From contig NW_006921555.1 in assembly GCF_000340215.1 (NCBI RefSeq), forward strand, positions 182,005 to 246,004: 64,000 nucleotides of DNA. The letters are read 5' to 3'. Under the pieces are notes generated by a model. The model ran no database searches. It was not told the DNA's origin and worked only from the letters and a program-made list of their open reading frames with translations. Below, piece by piece: positions 21,895 through 32,713 of this stretch. Origin of the DNA: Pseudocercospora fijiensis CIRAD86. Taxonomy: Eukaryota; Ascomycota; Dothideomycetes; Mycosphaerellales; Mycosphaerellaceae. Numbering within the stretch: position 1 is the stretch's first letter; each line of letters opens with the position of its first letter. Made by a program: the position numbers and the translations under genes.

Positions 21895-24800
21895 TTAAGT
21901 AACCTATCTACCTAGTCTACTCTAAGCGGCGCAATTTCTAATTAGTTCTTAGTACTATACCTTAAGGTTTGCTAGTACTTAATAGTTAGTAGGAGCCGGT
22001 ATAAGTCGCTCTATAGTATTGCTTAGTAGAGGTATATATACGATCTAAGTATTATTTATGCCTATAACGTTAATAATCTTCTTCGAATAGCTATCTTAAA
22101 CAATCTAAAGCTTCCGTACCTTCTTATTACGGACAATACGATAGCTAAGGTAGAAGTTAACTTCGCCTAGATTCTTAACTTTAAACATAGTAGCGAGAAC
22201 TTACTTAATTGCCTAAACTACTATTAGGAGCTTGTAAATAAGGAGTATATTATTAATATAGATAATAATAATATAGCCTGTCTCCTCGTATTAAAACAAG
22301 TATATATCGCTCTATAGCAGAGTGAATTTAATAGACCTTATAAACTTCTCGAATTCCTTATACTATATTAATAGTAAATCCTTTAAGCCGTAGAGGGCTA
22401 TTAGTAAGAGGCAGACGTAGTCGTCCTTGTTGCCGGTTATTCTAGTAGCCTAAATATCGTACTCTTTAAAGCTATATAGTAACTCGACGTATATTAGTCT
22501 TCCCTTATTAATCTACGCATTTAAGAAGGCAGTAACAAGATCTATCTAGTAGCATTCAAGATCGTAATAGGCTACTATAGCAAGCATAAGTCGGACTAAT
22601 ATAGGGCGAGTAACTAACGTATATATATTAGTATAGTTAATACTATACTTCTAGGTAAAACTACGTACTACCTAGCGGCCTTTATATCGCTCTAGTTTAC
22701 TATTAGCGTCGAAGCGATAGGTATATACCTATCTTCCTCGAATAATAGTATAGCGTAGCTTAATAGTTGCTTTAAGAACAATCTTCTATATTCTATTCTT
22801 AATATAAGAATCGAACTCTTATATACTTACTTGCTCCTAGTAAGAGCGATCGGGTCTTATCGTAGCCTCTACCTATAACTTAGCGGTAGCAACTTAGGAC
22901 CTAATATATCGTCGTAGTTTATCGCGTTATAGTATAAGTAGAAGCTCTTTAATAGTAGCTAATATATATAGGTACTTATAAGGAGCCCCGATTCTTCCGG
23001 TATTCGTACTATACGAGTCTAATTATATACTAGATAGGACCGTAGATCTTCTAGAAGTGCCGAGCGAGGCACTGCCTATATTCGTTCTCGAGAAGTCCGT
23101 CGAGGCGCCGGTTATTAAGGTTTAGTCGTACGTAGAGGCATTGCTACCGGTACTACTTATCGCCGAGCTTATTATCGAGTCTAGGCTATTAGCCTATTCC
23201 TCGGTACCGGTATCGTTATTAGCTAACTTATTAGATCTAGAGATTTATCTCGTATTAATAATAGTAGGTCTTAATGTCCCTTAGTACGCTAAAGCCGAGG
23301 CTAAAGAGGTCGAGGACCTAGTACTAATTTATTAAACCGTACTATTCTTAGTTATATAGGAAGTAACGGCACTATAGGCCTATTAGGTATCTATATTAGA
23401 AATAATAGCGGACGCAGTTAAGAAGGTCTTAACTATAATAGGTGGCTCTTTATTAGCTAATTATTATCTAAGTTATTACTAGACGATAATAATAACGTTA
23501 GGGAAGTATAAACTAGAGGAGATCCTAGCGGAGTATAACTAGACTATCGTATCTACGCCGGAAGGTCCTCGTCGTTATTAGTAAAGCCGTTTAAGCCTAA
23601 TTTAGGTATATCTGTTTCTAGATCTTCGCCTTATAGTACTGGTATAGTAGTAGTATCCCTAGAAGCCGAAGCTACTATATTAGTACCCCTAGATGCCTTG
23701 TCTTTATAAGACTATTTATTTATAATAAGAGAGCCTAGCTCCTTACTATAAAGAGGTATTGTATTAATAATATCTTAGAAGGATAATCCTTTCTTATCGT
23801 ATCGTATATCCTTATAGCTAAAGTAGTCTTCGTAGAAGATAATATATAAGGTATAGACGACTTTGCGTAATCGAGGTATCTAGATTATATAAATAGAGTA
23901 TAAGATAATAGCGACAAAACGGCTATCTTCCCCTCTTGCTTAAAACTTGTCTCCTCGGATAATAGATTTATCGAGAATAGTAACTATATAACTTTAGGCC
24001 TAAAGATATAATCTATCTAGAATAGGTACACTTCCTTTTAGTATATAACTATTATTAATAAGTAGTTAATTCGGTATCTCGTAGTCTAATATTCGAGAAG
24101 GCGTTATACTTAGGATAAGACTACTTACTTAACTATATAGGGCTATATATACTTCTATAGGTAGCCTACTATAAGCAATTTAATAGCAAGGCGAATAACA
24201 ATATAGTTAGAGACCTTAGCTCTACCGTTCTTATGAGAGGACTGAGGTAGTATAGTATTAATACTAGTGCTTCGCTACTAGTAGATAACGGTTAGGTTGT
24301 TCCCGCTAAACTCTATACTATTATCGGTACGAATAACCCTAATATTACGACCTGTCTAGGTGCTAATATAGGCTATAAACTAGATAAGCCGTACGCCGGC
24401 AGCTCCCTTAACTTAGTAGGAGTCTTTCTATCTAGCTAAGGTCGCTATATCCGTTTACATAGTAAAGAATCGTTCTCGACTAAACCCTAGCATTAATATA
24501 ACTACTACGTCGATAGAGACTTTATTAAATAGACTGCTTAGTCGTACAGTTAGAATACGGCTAATACGCTTCTTTATTATAGCTTATAGGTATACTTTGC
24601 AATCTCGCTTTAACTTAGTAGTAATTACAATACCCTTAACCTTCCTAGTAACAACAGCTATCTTCTTAGAACTTAGACAGCCGTAACGTAGATACTAAGT
24701 ATCGTACAAAGCTTTAGATAATTGCCGAGTATATAAGGACATTATTACTACAGAAGCTATCGTAAGTAAAGACAGTATATAACTCGATTATATAGTAAGC

Positions 24801-26400
24801 TTAATATAAGGGAGCCCTCGTTCTCGATATGTGGTGCTATAATCTTATTAGAGCGGTCCTTATTGCCTATATAAAGGATATTCTCTTTATTGCGGTAGAA
24901 CATTCCTACGTCCTTAAGTTATTTAGGAGATAGGAGATTAACTACGAGGTCTAGAACGAATACGTATCGAGTAAGCTTAACGAGGTATACTAATCTATCT
25001 AGGTTAAGAAGACGTAGACGTACCGAGCTAATTGCGTATCTAATAATATAGCCTCTGCCTATAGTAATAGATATACGAGTTAGTAAGAAGTCGACGAAGT
25101 AACTAATATCGTTAAAGTAGTACTTTATCGTACCCGAATTAAGTACTTAATCGGGTCCGATATACGATAAAGTTAGGGCTGCTTAGTTCTAAATACTCTC
25201 GCTTAAGAAGTCGGCTAGAAATAATTAATTAGGTATAGGTAGTATAGTAAAGAGTATAGTAGATATAACATTATATAATTTATAGCTATTATTCGAGCCT
25301 CTATTAAGAACGGTTTCTTCTTCCTACTTAGGAGAATCTTTCTTCTCATTATCGGCCTTGCTATCTGCCTTATAAGCTTCTATAGCCTCTTTTATCTTCT
25401 TCTCGTAGAATTCCTTCTTCTTCTAAGGGTTATTCGTAAAGTATCTTTCTTCCTTATAACTAAATTTGCCGTACTTGCTATATTTGCTATTGCCTTTATT
25501 GCTATTACTATTGCGAGGGCTACTACCGCTATCGGCTATATTCTTATTATTAGCTCTAGCTACCGTAAATAGGGCCTAGTTTTGCTTCTAACATCGCTGT
25601 TTATTAACTAAGTAGTTAATTACGTTCCTAATCTTAAGTAGCCTATCGATATCTATAGATCTATTACTTTTAGTCGGAAGATCTCGAATTTGCTATCGGA
25701 TATTTAAAGCAAAGACCTCGTAGTATAGAGCAATACGGGAGGTAAAGGTATAGAGGTATACCTTATTACTAAGGTCTAGTCCGACTAACTAAGGATCGTT
25801 AATATTAGTACGGAATTGTATATACTATTTCTTAACGTTATTGCTATTAAACTAGTATCTCTCCTACTTATAAAAGATATTCTCTTCTTATACTAGGCCC
25901 TTTTATTCGTACTCGACTTAAATAAACTCCTATATGTCTTATATAGTCTTATAATACTTAACTATTCGGACAATATTAGCTATAACGTTAGTAACGAGGA
26001 AAGACCTAGCGAATATATCGTTCTTCTTCTAGACTACTATTGCATTAGCATCCGTAGAAGATAGCTTCTTAATACCTCTACTATAGTAATCGAAGAGACC
26101 CTTCGACTTAAAAGTAGTCTTAGCTTAGATAGTCTATATCTTAATATTATTAGCACTATTAAGCTTAGCAATCTTATTACTACTATTACTATCTTCCGAT
26201 AGAATAAAATCGCTCGAATATGCTAAGACTAGCTCTTTCTAGTAGACAATAGTTTCTAATACTAGCTTTTTCTAGTAGACTAGGTATAAGATATATAGAA
26301 CGAATAGGGTAGGTAAGGTAGGTATCGAGAGAAAGATTAATATAAAGGTAGAGATTAGAAGTAGGCGGGTAATAAAAGATGTCTACTTATCCTTCGTTAA
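21895..26400 (-). pseudogene. Copia-E gag-pol relic
   Basis: Reading right to left on the minus strand: gag (about 26380-25560), a Lys/Ser-rich linker (KEERYFTNNPQKKKEFYEKK), protease and pre-integrase region (NDISYFVDFLLTRISITIGRG, then LVVNLLSPKQLKDVGMF, about 25150-24900), integrase (24800-23650, with a C-terminal IPRLRKVVYT block), and RT (about 23000-21900) with YDLECYQIDLVTAFLNA, DDYVCLLL and VKNLGEVNFYL. It ends at YQELI near 21910, before RNase H, where Pogo-A2 resumes. This Copia differs clearly from Copia-1/A/C/D in sequence and is a separate family. The 3' LTR is missing. Confidence 0.82.
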
Positions 26401-26985
26401 TATTGCCTAACACTTAACTCTTTATAGAGCTTCAATTGCCCCGAGTCTTAGTAATGTTTGTCTTAATTTTAATAGTATAACGGTATCTAAGACAATGTTA
26501 TTATTGCTAGTCCTTAAGCTAGTTTACTATATGTTTCTAACGGTATCTAAACTTGTTATCGTAATCTATTACAATCTACTACTCTTTCTTTAATCGGTTT
26601 TACTATAGTCGCTTCCGCTATTAACTGCCTTCTTCGATAAGATAAAGGTCTTCGAAGAACCGGAGGTTTAGATATCTACCGGAAGGTCGTAGGATTAGTA
26701 TACGTTATATAGGCTAGTTACGGAGCGTAGGCTTAGACTGCGCGTATCCGGGCTTATAACCTATTAAACACTATAAGTAAATAGATAGAGGTACGTATAG
26801 AACGATAATATTGCAATAATCTATCTAGATAGGTAGGCGGTCTAGAGGTAGAAGTATACTCTCGGCTATTTGCAACCTAAGGCATCTAAGACAAGGACTG
26901 AAACCTATATATCTAACATTCCGTTTCTTTCTTAATAGTAGTCCGCTAGTACTAGGTCCTACAACTAGTCTAGTTTAGTATTAGT
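26401..26985 (-). repeat. Probable 5' LTR/leader of Copia-E
   Basis: Non-coding sequence between the gag start and the resumed Pogo-A2 5' end. Short internal repeats (ACGGTATCTAA twice near 26485 and 26540) and more CA/TG than the surroundings are visible. Position suggests the 5' LTR, but no second LTR exists in the window to confirm its borders. Confidence 0.4.
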
Positions 26986-26989
26986 TACC

Positions 26990-27546
26990 GCTTAATCTAG
27001 TCGTAATCTACGATCCCTTATTTGCTAGTATATACGTAAATATTAGTTAGTTGCCTTCTTACTCCTATAAAGCACTCGAAGGCTTATATTAACTAATAAT
27101 ATAGCCCCTAGCTCGCGGGATCTCGTAATAATATAGTCTACTAGCCTCTACGACCTCTTCGTTTTAGTTAACTACTCGGCGTCTATTCTCCTCTTTATAT
27201 TTACGATATTTTTACGCCCTATATTAAATTTTCTATACGATAGCTCTAGTAGAATAGAAGGAATAAAAGGGGATATACGAGAAATACGCGTTTTAGAATA
27301 AGATAGACGTACCTACTAAGCGATTCTATAAGGAAACGGCGGTAGCGAGGTCTATAACTACTATCTACTCGGACAAGGTTATATATATAATACCTAGTCT
27401 CGCGGCTCTATACTATATATAGGTAGATATCTAAATAGGACCGGAAACTACTACTTTATCGAGTTTTACGTATAGTCTACTAAAAAAGTGCGATTTTAGA
27501 TATAGCTAGAGATTAGCGGGCGTAAAGAATATAACGAAACCCTAGA
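26990..27546 (-). pseudogene. Pogo-A2 5' end (terminal repeat and transposase N-terminus)
   Basis: The complement matches Pogo-A1 9507-10060, including the terminal repeat, the non-coding leader and the start of the transposase up to the SIRALYKSKK-equivalent near 27060. RIP changes are heavier than in Pogo-A1. Confidence 0.8.
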
Positions 27547-27548
27547 TA

Positions 27549-29486
27549 GTCGAGATTATCTACTAGTTCTATAGCCGATTTACTATCGGTACAGACTAGA
27601 TAGTTACCTGTTTTTATTCCGACTTCCTTTTATATATCCTTTAGAAAAATATCTTTTTAAAAGTATACTTCTAAAGCAGAATACTTACTTAGGTATAGAT
27701 TTCTATAGGGTACTACGCTAACTTATAGGCGCTTTAGATCCTAGGAAAAAAATATTATCCGAGGTAGAACGCCGCGTAGTATAGTTGCCTCCCCCTCTAA
27801 TCGGTATAGCTACAGCCGACTAGTAGGAATTCTAATTATAAGCTATATCCTAATATAGTATTAAAAGCCTTATAGTTATCTAGGTATTTCTAAATCCTAT
27901 CTAGCGCCTTTAAATGCGTTTTATTAGGATTAGAAGAAAACCTAGGTACTACGCCTATATAGTAGCTTAGATAAATAACGATCGCTAAATTTCGGGACTG
28001 TATATATTAATAAACGTTTACTCGTAATCCATACCTTCGATCTAACTAAATCTACTTATAACCTAACGGCTTTTCTTTTTAACTAGATTGCCCTTAGGGT
28101 TTCGCTTTTCTCTATAAACCTCTCGCTATTTAAGTAATTCTCTATTAGACGGTAGATCTACTAAATCCTAAGTATTTCGTTTAGTAAAACGGTCAATTTC
28201 GGATTATATTAAATCCCGTTAGCCTAATTCGATAGCCTCTTATAAGGACGTAAGTTCGTTACTATAAGGATCTTTATTAGCTAAGAGAGCTAACTCGTTT
28301 TCTTAACCGTCGTCTTCTAAGATATAAAAGTACCTAGTATTAGAGGATTGCCTTATAGTATTATTACCTAGATAGTTATCTAGATTATAATTGCTCTAGG
28401 AAGATTAGTTCCCTTCTCTAGATCTAGAGTATTATCTATAGAAGGCGAATATTATCTATAGATATATTATCTCTAGATAATACCCTTTCTATTAGACTCT
28501 TCGTATCTGTATCGATTAAGGATTCGTCTTTATTAGTATTGCAAGTCTTTAGATTTAGAAAAATACTGCCCTTTTAAGATAGTAACGTCTTAACGTATTA
28601 GACCGGCATTCCGCTACGACTAGCATTTCGCTATCCTACCTAAGGTCCGCTCTTAGGAAGCATATTACGTATATAATACGACAAAACAAATCGAGCTAAT
28701 TCTATATACTATACTTAATTGCCTATTTCGAAAACTTCGAAATACGAGCTCGTCGTCGCTTCCTTCTACCTCGCTTCTACTCCGTAGATCTAAGTCCTTT
28801 TACTATCGCCTAATAACCGTACGGCGTTAAGCGATTTATAATAGCGCTATACCTAATTTGTATCTTAGTAAGTTACTAAGATCGTACCTTAGGTAGGATA
28901 GCGGAATCCCGGTTGTAGCGGAATCCCGGTCTAATACGTTAGGCGTATATTGCTGTATTAGATTCTGGATCTAGTGGTCTATAGTTATTATAGTCCGTAT
29001 ATCCTAGTAGAATCGCTTTCTTTACTCTTAATCCTAACTTCTTAGGATTAGGAAACTTATAGTAAGCTATAGATATAAAAAGTCTTAGTATGTTTATATT
29101 AGAGTTTTTATAATACCTTATCTCCTATAGGGATTTGAATTAAGGCTAGAATACGGTATTCCCTTATAGATTAAGATAGCTGCTTCTATAGCCTCCCCTT
29201 AGGGGTCTCTAAGCAAATTTGCCTTATATAGTTATACCTTAACGCGTTCTAGTAAGGTTCTATTAAGGCCTTGCTATAGGCCCTCGTATAAGTCGTTATT
29301 CTTAAAGAAGGAAGGACAACTACTAGCTATAGCGACAATTTCTATTAAAAGTAGCTTCTTCTACGCCCTTATCCTTTATATATAACTAAGCCTAATTGCT
29401 ATCTTCTAGTAATACTCGTTAGTCTAGTAGTAACGTATCTACTAGTCTAAACCGAGCGGCCTTCTTCCGGCGTAGTAGCTTTAAAG
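27549..29486 (-). pseudogene. Copia-D integrase-RT-RNase H relic, interrupted by a MITE
   Basis: Right to left on the minus strand: integrase C-terminal part (29200-28940 and 28592-28450; FPNPKKLGLRVKKAILLGYT is the equivalent of the Copia-1 block), RT start (about 28250-27980; LVDLPSNRELLK, NPKGNLVKKK, IEGMDYE), then directly RT end (VPRFSSNP-like, about 27950) and RNase H (27800-27560; SISKYSALE, then GIKTGNYLV and DSKS-type sequence). The catalytic part of RT is missing, as in Copia-1. A 347-bp MITE sits in the integrase region. The 190 bp next to MULE-2 (29300-29486) are poorly assigned. Confidence 0.78.
28593..28939. mobile_element. MITE with 54-bp inverted repeats and TA duplication (MITE-1)
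   Basis: The 347-bp unit begins ACGTATTAGACCGG and ends with the complement, CCGGTCTAATACGT, flanked by TA at 28591-28592 and 28940-28941. The 54-bp inverted repeats differ at only a handful of positions. Each contains a tandem sub-repeat, seen in full on the right arm as CCGGGATTCCGCTA twice. The interior has no reading frame. CA and TG are more common inside than in the surrounding Copia, consistent with a length near the lower limit at which RIP acts. TA targets and size suggest a non-autonomous Tc1/mariner-type element. Confidence 0.88.
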
Positions 29487-29495
29487 GTATAGTAG

Positions 29496-32400
29496 CCTCG
29501 AGACTAAACCGAGCCCTAGCTACCCGCCCGAGCCCTAGTATAACCCGGTACTAGCACTATTGTAGAATCGCCTCTGTATTAAATTACGTACTCTTTCCGC
29601 CTAATATAGGCTGTTTCTATTCCTAGTTAGTATTGTTAATAGGCGCGTAGCGTATTACCTAGGAAGTCGCGCCTCGAATTCTACTATAGACCTAAAGTTC
29701 GTATTTCTTCCCCCTTTTATAGTAGATTGCGTAGTAACTACCGAAAATAGCTAAATCTCTATCCTACGACGAGTTTCTCGATAAAGTTATCGCCGGCGGC
29801 GGCGGCGGCGGCGGCGGTAGTAGTAGTTAAGTCGTAGGAAGAGGTAGAAATAGCGGTAGAAGGCGCGCTCTCGGCGGTAGTTATTAAGTCGTAGGAAATA
29901 CGTATTCGAGGTCGTAGTCGCTTACTAAACGTGCCTCGAGAACGTATATCGCTTCCTAACTATCGATTAGTATTACTACGCCCTTAGAAGCACCTATTCT
30001 TACTAAAGGAGCGCTCTCGTAGTCTAATACCGCGCGAGTCGCAGTTTCCGTCTTATCGAGCCCTCGAGTCGTACGTCTATACCTTCGGAAAGGCGACTAG
30101 ATACGAGTTTAAGTAGTATAAGCCGTAGAAGAATAAGAATAGTATCAAATATCGCTACCGCTAGGTATATAGTTACTTCGGCTTACTAGATAAGCGTACC
30201 TAGAAGGAAGTAATAAAGCGGAAGTTAACCTCGAAGAAGATAGGTTATAAATTCTACTTCTACGCTATTACTATCGACCCGAGCTAGCCTAAAGGTTAAT
30301 AGGTTATCCGGTATTCTACTAAAGAAGATTACTGCTTCTATAACTATAAGAAGGACGATATCGTCGCTCTTGCTACGTATAGGCGCTACTCGAGATCCGC
30401 GGAGTTCCTTAAATAACTAGAGCGCTTATAGTAGTCTCGTATACTAACCTCGAAGATTATAGCCTACTTCCGCGGCCGTAGTATTATTCTTAAGCCGAAG
30501 GACGTACGGAATGTCGTATAGGCTCGTAATATAGACGCTCGACAATAGATAAACTAGGCTTAGCGGATAGTTAGGTTATTAGACGAGAATAGTATATTCT
30601 ACGACATTTACGAGAACCCCGAGAACGGTGCTATTCGAAGTATAGTTGCGCTCTACCCTAAGTCCCTCGAGGCCTTTAAGAACACGCTATATACCCTTAT
30701 TATTAATACGACGTATTTAACTAATATCTATAACCTCGAGCTTCTAGATATTGTCGCTACTAGACCGATAAATAATACTATTAAGCTCGGCGTTAGACTT
30801 ATTCGACCGAAGCCTAATTAAGCCGATTTTACTACTTTGTTATAGTTACTACGGAAGGGTCTTAAATAGGCTAGTTGTCCGCTACCTCTCGTTATTACTA
30901 CTAATCGAGAAGTCGCCTTAATACTAGCGATTAAGGAGGTCTATCTAGGCTTATTAAATATCGTCTGCGACTAGTATCTGTAGTAAGATATATTAACTCG
31001 TGTCCGTAAGGAGCGTAGCGAATTTAGTTAGGTAAAGGGCACCGACGGCTCTTAGACTAACAGTCCTTAAACTAGCAAGTTTCTACGGTTGTTCGCTTAT
31101 ACTATCTATAGTTAAACTAAAGCCGAGTTTAACGAGAACGCTCGGAAACTAGACAACGTCTATCCTATATTTAAGGCCTATCTTAATAACAACTAGTAGT
31201 ACTATAAGACTTATATTGTCGACTACTAGACTAACGAAGTTCTACACTTTAGCTATAAAACAACCTCGCGAGTTAAAGCTACGTATAGACGTATTAAAGT
31301 CTAGCTTAACTATAGTAGCCGCTACGATATCTTTACCTTATTTAAGAGCCTTCTTAACTAGTAGAATAAAGGGTATAATCGCCGTCGTATCCGCCTTGCT
31401 AAGAACCTAAAGAGGTGTAACAAAGCACTTACTAGACTATTTTAGGCGAGCGTTTCTCGAGTTATAAGCGATTACTACCTTCTCGAGGTTAAGGATCTAT
31501 ACTAACGTACTAACGACCTTCTACGGACTATAACTAACGACAACGGCAACGAGATTAAGCACTCGGCGTACTCGTGCCCCTGCTTATAATGCCGCTATAA
31601 CGACTACCTTCGTAAGACGCATAGTTATCCTTATAAATACGACATTATAAAGCTTCTCGAAACAGGTAGAAGCCGCGCTATACTATTACCGAGCTACTTC
31701 TATAAGCACTAGTTAATTAACTTCCGTAGAACGTACAATCTACGAGAACCGGAAGTAATCTATAGCAACCGCAAACCTCTTACTAGCGGAGCGACATTGT
31801 ATACTATAAAGCGTATAGCAACGGCTCGAGAATTAGACGACTTAAATAAGGTTGTAGTAACTAAGAAGCGGAAGACTCTAACGGCTAGAACAGTCGACTT
31901 TGCCTTAGAACTAGGCGTGTCTCTTACACAACTTCGTACTACGGTTGCTAACTACTATAAGTGCGTAAAGAGCTAATACCGTACTTAATAATACCCTTAC
32001 TAGAAGGCTAATCGACCGTGTAGCTCCGCTTGCTATCTAGCCGGCTTTAGGTATTATAATCTACGAGTTAAGCCTTTATTATTACTTCTAGTCGCTCCGG
32101 AGCTACCTTATAAGCTAGATCTACTTCGCTAAGAGATTAAAGACCTACGAGTACGTAAGAACTAACGTCTATAGGCGGAAGAAGAGCGAGCGAGGCAATA
32201 AGCTAATAGTAGCCGCTAGTAGGCGGCATTATATAAGCAACAACAACGATAGGCTGCTTAGCAACAATACTAGCACTAATAACAATAGTCGCTTATATAG
32301 CTAATAGGGCGGCTACTTTATTACTAGGTGCTATAGCAACAGTACTATTAGTTTACTTAGCAGTAGTATTATATATAGCAGTAGGCTAGCTAGCAACTAA

Positions 32401-32704
32401 GAGACTAACGTAAGCTAGTATACACAGCTTCGCGTAGTTATAAGGCGGCAGGTCGCAATCCGCTTAGACCTAAGTAGATACCTAACAACTAACAACACCT
32501 TAAATTTTGCTATACTACTAATTTGCTAACAAACTTTAGCTTTATAGCTGCTAGTAGTAGTATAGTAGTAGTTGCCCGGTCGGAGGGGCTATAGCGACGC
32601 GATTATCCGCTTCTATACGCGATTTTGTATAGAATAGCCGATCTCGTAATCTCGGGTTATACTAGGGCTCGGGCGGGTAGCTAGGGCTCGGTTTAGTCTC
32701 GAGG
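29496..32704 (+). mobile_element. Mutator-like DNA transposon with perfect 9-bp duplication (MULE-2)
   Basis: The 3209-bp element is flanked by identical 9-mers GTATAGTAG (29487-29495 and 32705-32713). Its ends are inverted repeats of about 52 bp (CCTCGAGACTAAACCGAGCC on the left, complement on the right), identical over most of that length. It sits between Copia-D and the Pogo-B relic. MULE-1 (15304-18081) is a second family member. Nine-base duplications are characteristic of the Mutator superfamily. Confidence 0.92.
29880..32170 (+). pseudogene. MULE transposase (FAR1-like N-terminus, MULE core, C-terminal zinc/charged region)
   Basis: After a non-coding leader with a GGC triplet run (29786-29818), the frame shows GYEFKQYKPQKNKNS (about 30105) and GYKFYFYAITI (about 30245). 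The transposase core has DIVATRPINNTIKL, then VITTNREVALI (about 30892), where the catalytic Asp codon 30903-30905 is AAT, one RIP step from GAT. A VCD block with former Trp-His codons follows (TAG TAT). A long interpretable tail includes FLRLFAYTIYS, RYDIFTLFKSLLN, a Cys-rich YSCPC..CRYNDYL (about 31565-31610) and ATARELDDLNK. This is the best preserved of the three MULE copies. A 64-codon open frame at 31216-31410 is only an out-of-frame shadow. Confidence 0.85.
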
Positions 32705-32713
32705 GTATAGTAG

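Larger units (their letters stand above)
19963..27546 (-). mobile_element. Pogo-A2, split by a nested Copia
   Basis: The ends TCTAGGTATGCGTTAG (left) and ATAACGAAACCCTAGA (right) are RIP-altered forms of the Pogo-A1 termini, each flanked by TA. Inner GCTATACGTAAAA sites are recognisable at about 20043 and 27462. The left part matches the transposase 3' half and the right part the 5' end; a roughly 5-kb Copia (Copia-E) lies between. About 780 bp of the Pogo middle, equivalent to Pogo-A1 10060-10840, is absent, so the insertion was accompanied or followed by a deletion. Confidence 0.82.

Noticed and set aside
31216..31410. 64-codon open reading frame on the + strand
   Set aside because: It is in a different frame from the MULE-2 transposase, which is legible before, through and after it; it begins with a non-ATG codon and has no homology signal. 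Treated as a shadow.
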